From the NCBI RefSeq assembly GCF_947378715.1, contig NZ_CANCLE010000166.1, positions 1-8,183 of the forward strand: DNA of 8,183 bases, in the 5' to 3' direction. Below the pieces are notes generated by a model. The model saw nothing but the letters and a program-made list of their open reading frames with translations, was not told where the DNA came from and ran no database searches. How positions within the stretch are numbered: position 1 is the first letter of the stretch; each line of letters begins with the position of its first letter. The stretch comes from Phenylobacterium aquaticum. GTDB lineage: Bacteria > Pseudomonadota > Alphaproteobacteria > Caulobacterales > Caulobacteraceae. A program made the translations under genes and the position numbers. Positions 5,131 to 8,183 of this stretch are shown here, in pieces.

Positions 5131-5820
5131 TCAGACGCCGATCGAGCCGGCGTCGATCTTGAAGCCCGGGCCCATGGTGGACGAGAGGCTGATCTTCTTG
5201 ATGTAGGTGCCCTTGGCGCCGGACGGCTTGGCCTTGTTCAAGGCGTCGACCAGAGCGCGGACATTGGCCAGGATGGCGTCGTCGGTGAAGCTCGCCTTGC
5301 CGATGCCGGCGTGGATGATGCCGGTCTTCTCGGTGCGGAACTCGATGGCGCCGCCCTTGGCGTCCTTCACGGCCTGAGCCACGTTGGGCGTCACGGTGCC
5401 GACGCGCGGGTTCGGCATCAGGCCGCGCGGGCCCAGCACCTTACCCAGACGACCGACCAGGGCCATCATGTCCGGCGTGGCGATCACGCGGTCGAATTCC
5501 ATGAAGCCGCCCTGGATGCGCTCGACCAGCTCCTCGGCGCCGACGATGTCGGCCCCGGCGGCGGTGGCTTCAGCGGCCTTGGCGTCCTTGGCGATGACCG
5601 CGACGCGGACGTCACGACCGGTGCCCGACGGCAGGCTGACCACGCCACGGACCTGTTGGTCGGCGTGACGCGGGTCAACGCCCAGATTGACGGCGATCTC
5701 GATGGATTCGTCGAACTTGGCGGTGGCGTTGGCCTTCACCAGCTTCACGGCGTCGGTGACGGCGTGGGCGACCAGACGGTCGCCGGTCCAGGCTTGGATG
5801 CGCTTGGCTTGCTTGGTCAT
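5131..5820 (-). CDS. rplA: 50S ribosomal protein L1
   Basis: L1 forms the mobile stalk on the E-site side of the large subunit that helps release deacylated tRNA, and in other bacteria it represses its own operon by binding the mRNA leader. The protein has 229 residues, the normal length. The family signature is clear at 125-144 (LGKVLGPRGLMPNPRVGTVT), with the N-terminal IEIAVNLGVDPRHADQQVRG that belongs to domain I. The ATG at 5820 lies 3 nt after the rplK stop, and its GGAGG is inside the last codons of rplK, so translation is probably coupled. A hairpin follows the gene. Confidence 0.98.
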   Translation of the reverse strand: MTKQAKRIQAWTGDRLVAHAVTDAVKLVKANATAKFDESIEIAVNLGVDPRHADQQVRGVVSLPSGTGRDVRVAVIAKDAKAAEATAAGADIVGAEELVERIQGGFMEFDRVIATPDMMALVGRLGKVLGPRGLMPNPRVGTVTPNVAQAVKDAKGGAIEFRTEKTGIIHAGIGKASFTDDAILANVRALVDALNKAKPSGAKGTYIKKISLSSTMGPGFKIDAGSIGV

Positions 5821-5823
5821 GGC

Positions 5824-6255
5824 TTAGGCCTCCACGATCTGCAGGCCCATCGAACGGGCGGAGCCCTCGATGATCTTGGCCGCGGCGTCGATGTCGTTGG
5901 CGTTCAGGTCCTTCATCTTGTGCTCGGCGATCGCGATCAGCTGGGCGCGCGTGATCGAACCGGCGACCTCGCGGCCCGGCGTCTTGGAGCCGGACTTCAG
6001 GCCGAGCGCTTCCTTGATGAAGTGGGTCGCGGGCGGGGTCTTGGTGATGAAGGTGAAGGACTTGTCCTGATAGACGGTGATGATCGTCGGCAGGGGCGTG
6101 CCTTTGACTTCCTTCTCAGTGCGCGCGTTGAACTCCTTGCAGAAGCCCATGATGTTCACGCCGCGCTGACCGAGCGCCGGCCCGATGGGCGGCGAAGGCG
6201 TGGCGGAGCCCGCCTTCACCTGCAGCTTGATATAGCCCAGAATTTTCTTGGCCAT
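5824..6255 (-). CDS. rplK: 50S ribosomal protein L11
   Basis: L11 binds the GTPase-associated centre of 23S rRNA and is needed for stringent activation of RelA/SpoT-type enzymes and for thiopeptide sensitivity. The 143 residues are full length. The N-terminal domain shows SATPSPPIGPALGQRG (17-32) and GVNIMGFCKEFNART, with the proline-rich element that hinges the two domains. The C-terminal rRNA-binding domain runs from about residue 75 to the end (THFIKEALG, GSITRAQLIAIAEHKMKDL). GGAG lies 5 nt before the ATG. It is the first gene of a two-gene unit with rplA, driven by its own promoter about 110 bp upstream. Confidence 0.98.
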   Translation of the reverse strand: MAKKILGYIKLQVKAGSATPSPPIGPALGQRGVNIMGFCKEFNARTEKEVKGTPLPTIITVYQDKSFTFITKTPPATHFIKEALGLKSGSKTPGREVAGSITRAQLIAIAEHKMKDLNANDIDAAAKIIEGSARSMGLQIVEA

Positions 6256-6357
6256 GTTCTCCTCTTTGACCGGTATCCGGTCTGTTGAGCCGTGGTGCGG
6301 AGATTGGCGCTCCTCCCACGGATTTGAGCCGCAGCCGGTGGACCCGGCGCGGCGAAA
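6256..6357 (-). promoter_or_regulatory. 5' leader of rplK-rplA
   Basis: About 100 nt lie between the predicted start of transcription and the rplK ATG. A perfect 6-bp hairpin (6268-6273 with 6277-6282, loop of 3) sits just upstream of the ribosome-binding site. L1 binds a leader element ahead of rplK in other bacteria, so this leader is the natural place for feedback control, but I do not recognise a specific L1 site. Confidence 0.4.
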
Positions 6358-6363
6358 GGCGGG

Positions 6364-6392
6364 CTCTTAGCAGGGGCCGGGCCGGGACACAA
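6364..6392 (-). promoter_or_regulatory. Promoter of rplK-rplA
   Basis: On the minus strand TTGTGT (6387-6392) is followed after exactly 17 bp by TAAGAG (6364-6369), with GC just before the -10, giving GCTAAGAG, close to the Caulobacter housekeeping -10. GGGCGG precedes the -35 and CC follows the -10, as in the rplJ promoter. This suggests that rplKA is transcribed independently of secE-nusG. Confidence 0.75.
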
Positions 6393-6407
6393 CCGCCCGG
6401 GCCCTAT

Positions 6408-6439
6408 GAACCACGAAGGACGTATGTGGTTCGTGGTTC
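6408..6439. repeat. Inverted repeat upstream of the rplK promoter
   Basis: Perfect 10-bp arms (6408-6417 and 6430-6439, GAACCACGAA and TTCGTGGTTC) flank 12 bp. The right part also contains GTGGTTC twice in tandem (6427-6440 region). The repeat lies 15 bp upstream of the rplK -35. No T-tract follows on either strand, so it does not look like a terminator; an activator or repressor site, or an RNA structure in the nusG read-through transcript, is possible. Confidence 0.6.
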
Positions 6440-6503
6440 GAAGCGGCGATCGGGCGCGCATCGCCCCCTCAATCGAAACATGAGGCGGGCGGAAAGACCA
6501 CTC

Positions 6504-6522
6504 AGGCGGGGATAGCCCGCCT
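6504..6522 (-). terminator. Possible weak terminator after nusG
   Basis: A 7-bp GC-rich stem (6504-6510 with 6516-6522) with a 5-nt loop starts 8 bp after the nusG stop codon. The sequence after it is not a T-run, so it may only stabilise the 3' end or reduce read-through into rplK. Confidence 0.35.
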
Positions 6523-6530
6523 TCGCAAGA

Positions 6531-7100
6531 TCAGGAGGTCTTTTCGACCTGGCCGTATTCGAGCTCGACCGGGGTGGCGCGGCCGAAGATGGAGACGGTG
6601 ACGCGCAGGCGGGCGCGCTCTTCGTCGACCTGTTCGACCGAGCCGTTGAAGCTGGCGAACGGACCGTCGGTGACCCGCACCTGCTCGCCGATCTCGAAGG
6701 AGATGGTGGGCTTCGGCCGCTCGACGCCCTCTTCGATGGCGCCGATGATGCGCGCGACTTCCTTTTCCGAGACCGGCTGCGGCTTGTTCTGGCTGCCCAG
6801 GAAGCCGGTGACCTTCGGCGTGTTCTTGATGAGGTGGTAGGCCTCGTCGGTGAGCTCCATCTTCACCAGGACATAGCCCGGGAAGAACTTGCGCTCGGCA
6901 TTGACCTTGCGGCCGCGACGGATCTCGACGACGTCCTCGGTGGGCACCAGGATGTCGGAGAAGGTGTCGTCCAGGCCCTGATTGTGCGCCTGCTCACGGA
7001 TCGATTCCGCGACCTTCTTCTCGAAGTTCGAATAGGCGTGGACGATGTACCACTTGTGGCGCGGATTGGCGGCCACGGGCGTTTGGGTCTCGGCGTTCAT
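6531..7100 (-). CDS. nusG: Transcription termination/antitermination factor NusG
   Basis: NusG binds RNA polymerase through its N-terminal domain, promotes processive elongation, and links polymerase to Rho or to ribosomal protein S10 through its C-terminal KOW domain. The 189 residues match the usual size. The NGN domain spans about 15-125 (HKWYIVHAYSNFEKKVAESI, then RKFFPGYVLVKMELTDEAYHLI). The KOW domain spans about 135-187 (FEIGEQVRVTDGPFASFNGSV). The first 14 residues are a short extra N-terminal tail. The gene starts 5 bp after secE with an AAGAGA ribosome-binding site, a conserved secE-nusG pair. Confidence 0.98.
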   Translation of the reverse strand: MNAETQTPVAANPRHKWYIVHAYSNFEKKVAESIREQAHNQGLDDTFSDILVPTEDVVEIRRGRKVNAERKFFPGYVLVKMELTDEAYHLIKNTPKVTGFLGSQNKPQPVSEKEVARIIGAIEEGVERPKPTISFEIGEQVRVTDGPFASFNGSVEQVDEERARLRVTVSIFGRATPVELEYGQVEKTS

Positions 7101-7105
7101 TTCTC

Positions 7106-7417
7106 TTATCCCGCCTTCGCGAATTTCAGGACCAGACCGACGAGGAAGCCGATCAGCGCGTCGGCGCCGAACAGGAACGCCGAGGCCATCACCACCATGA
7201 TCGCCACCATCACCGAGGTGATCCAGGTCTCCTTGCGGCTCGTCCAGGTGATCTTGCGCGCCTCGGCGCGGACCTCACGGGCGAACTGGGCGGGGCTGGT
7301 GCGCTTCTTGGGGGCGGCCGCCGGCTGAGCCAGGGCGGACGCCGGCGCCATGGCCGCGGCCGTCTTGGCGGCGCGATTTTTCATCGCTTGCGGCGTTGAA
7401 CCCGGTTTCCTGGCCAT
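7106..7417 (-). CDS. secE: Preprotein translocase subunit SecE
   Basis: SecE clamps the two halves of SecY in the protein-conducting channel of the inner membrane. The protein has 103 residues with the ATG at 7417. The C-terminal half is the conserved single-span form: amphipathic REVRAEARKITWTSRKET (47-64) followed by a hydrophobic helix (about 66-98). The first 40 residues are rich in Ala, Pro and Lys and probably disordered; this makes the protein longer than the smallest single-span SecE. An in-frame TTG directly before the ATG is less likely as the start. The gene lies 69 bp after tRNA-Trp and 5 bp before nusG. Confidence 0.95.
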   Translation of the reverse strand: MARKPGSTPQAMKNRAAKTAAAMAPASALAQPAAAPKKRTSPAQFAREVRAEARKITWTSRKETWITSVMVAIMVVMASAFLFGADALIGFLVGLVLKFAKAG

Positions 7418-7444
7418 CAAGGCGTCTCGACACTCTCTAGATAA

Positions 7445-7465
7445 GGGCGGCGGACCTCCGCGCCC
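7445..7465 (-). other. Hairpin between tRNA-Trp and secE
   Basis: A stem of 9 bp with one bulged base (7445-7454 with 7457-7465) and a very short loop can form in the trpT-secE spacer, followed on the minus strand by TTAT. It could be a weak terminator or attenuator after the tRNA, or a processing site that separates the tRNA from the secE-nusG mRNA. Confidence 0.35.
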
Positions 7466-7486
7466 GGGTCTTACATAGTCATAGAT

Positions 7487-7562
7487 TGGCAGGAGTGGAG
7501 GGACTCGAACCCACGACCCTCGGTTTTGGAGACCGATGCTCTACCAGCTGAGCTACACTCCT
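7487..7562 (-). tRNA. trpT: tRNA-Trp (anticodon CCA)
   Basis: A full cloverleaf of 76 nt. The acceptor stem pairs AGGAGTG with CACTCCT, followed by discriminator G and an encoded CCA. The D-arm contains AGCTCAGCTGGTAGAGC, the anticodon loop is CTCCAAA with anticodon CCA at 7527-7529, and the T-arm contains GGGTTCGAGTCCC. A Trp tRNA between tuf and secE is a widely conserved arrangement. Confidence 0.98.
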
Positions 7563-7604
7563 ACGCACCTTCCCCTCGCGGGGCCGGTCTCCGGAACAAT
7601 GAAC

Positions 7605-7633
7605 AGCGCGCCGGAAGGACCTTCCGGCGCGCT
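7605..7633 (-). other. Strong hairpin in the tRNA-Trp 5' leader
   Basis: Perfect 13-bp GC-rich arms (7605-7617 and 7621-7633) flank 3 nt. It lies about 43 bp upstream of the mature tRNA and just downstream of the predicted trpT promoter. The following minus-strand sequence is GTTCATTGTT, partly T-rich. It could be an attenuator, a processing determinant or a protective 5' structure in the precursor. Confidence 0.55.
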
Positions 7634-7655
7634 CGGCTCATCGCCGGAGCCGCGC

Positions 7656-7684
7656 GGTTTAGCAGCGAGCCTGCTTCGGAGCAA
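7656..7684 (-). promoter_or_regulatory. Promoter of tRNA-Trp (and possibly secE-nusG)
   Basis: On the minus strand TTGCTC (7679-7684) is followed after exactly 17 bp by TAAACC (7656-7661), with GC before it, giving GCTAAACC, close to the Caulobacter housekeeping -10. It sits downstream of the tuf terminator and about 90 bp before the tRNA. The 17-bp spacing is the same as in the rplK and rplJ promoters. Confidence 0.6.
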
Positions 7685-7716
7685 GAGCGGCGGCGGTGTT
7701 CCCGAAAGTGAAATTG

Positions 7717-7754
7717 AAACAAAGAAAAGGCCGCCCGGGTTTCCCTGGGCGGCC
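7717..7754 (-). terminator. Intrinsic terminator of tuf
   Basis: An 11-bp GC-rich stem (7729-7739 with 7743-7754, one bulged base at 7746) with a 3-nt loop is followed on the minus strand by TTTTCTTTGTTTC. It lies about 120 nt past the tuf stop codon and should end the tuf transcript before trpT. Confidence 0.92.
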
Positions 7755-7769
7755 TGGTCTTCAGCGTCA

Positions 7770-7867
7770 CCCTCTGACGAGGGCGGCCCTTCGCTTACGC
7801 TACGGGCGTTCGGCGCGGCGATCGACAAATCGTTGTCGATCGCATCCGGTCCGCCTGAGCGGACCGG
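7770..7867 (-). repeat. Tandem hairpins in the tuf 3' untranslated region
   Basis: Between the tuf stop and its terminator are three further perfect stem-loops, each with a 4-nt loop: 9 bp (7846-7854/7859-7867), 11 bp (7818-7828/7833-7843) and 5 bp (7770-7774/7779-7783). The first two are only 2 bp apart and start 9 bp past the stop codon. None has a T-run. They may protect the mRNA 3' end or serve as processing sites. Confidence 0.75.
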
Positions 7868-7876
7868 CGCTTCTCA

Positions 7877-8183
<307 letters not shown>

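Noticed and set aside
5062..6288. Plus-strand open frame of 408 codons opposite rplA and rplK
   Set aside because: It is an antisense shadow of two clear ribosomal genes in high-GC DNA; the translation has no recognisable domain and low-complexity Gly/Leu/Asp composition.
7465..7486. Possible secE promoter, with TAAGAC on the minus strand just after tRNA-Trp
   Set aside because: The -10-like hexamer resembles those of the ribosomal promoters, but there is no acceptable -35 at 17 bp; it would fall in the tRNA 3' end.

Overview
The window is high-GC DNA with alphaproteobacterial ribosomal and translation genes. I would place it in the Caulobacterales or near relatives (Caulobacter/Phenylobacterium-like) from protein style and from promoters resembling the Caulobacter housekeeping type (TTG..., 17-bp spacer, TAAGAG or GCTAAACC). 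That placement is inference. Every gene I can support lies on the minus strand, so transcription runs from high to low coordinates.

Right to left, the first block is the usual tuf-tRNA(Trp)-secE-nusG-rplK-rplA order. It contains the C-terminal end of EF-Tu, a tuf 3' UTR rich in hairpins that ends in a strong terminator, a tRNA-Trp gene with its own promoter and leader hairpin, then secE and nusG. A separate promoter drives rplK-rplA, and a hairpin after rplA probably ends that unit.

The second block (about 5065 to 2263) is not ribosomal. It carries a thiolase and an enoyl-CoA hydratase/isomerase-family gene, probably one operon for acyl-CoA metabolism, then a vapBC toxin-antitoxin pair with a likely autoregulatory operator. 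This cargo sits exactly between the rplA terminator and the rplJ promoter, places that are adjacent in the common rplKAJL order.

The third block (2256 to 911) is rplJ-rplL, encoding the ribosomal stalk proteins L10 and L7/L12. Its promoter closely matches the rplK promoter. A structured leader of about 300 nt follows, containing a perfect 10-bp helix that would hide the rplJ ribosome-binding site. A textbook intrinsic terminator follows rplL, so rpoBC is not directly attached as in many bacteria. Beyond it lie a DUF4287/DUF5655 protein and the start of a probable DUF2867 protein.

Most of the window is conserved housekeeping sequence. I see no clearly new multi-gene system. The best leads are regulatory: the rplJ leader switch, the matched ribosomal promoters, the vapBC operator, and the hairpin arrays around tuf and trpT.
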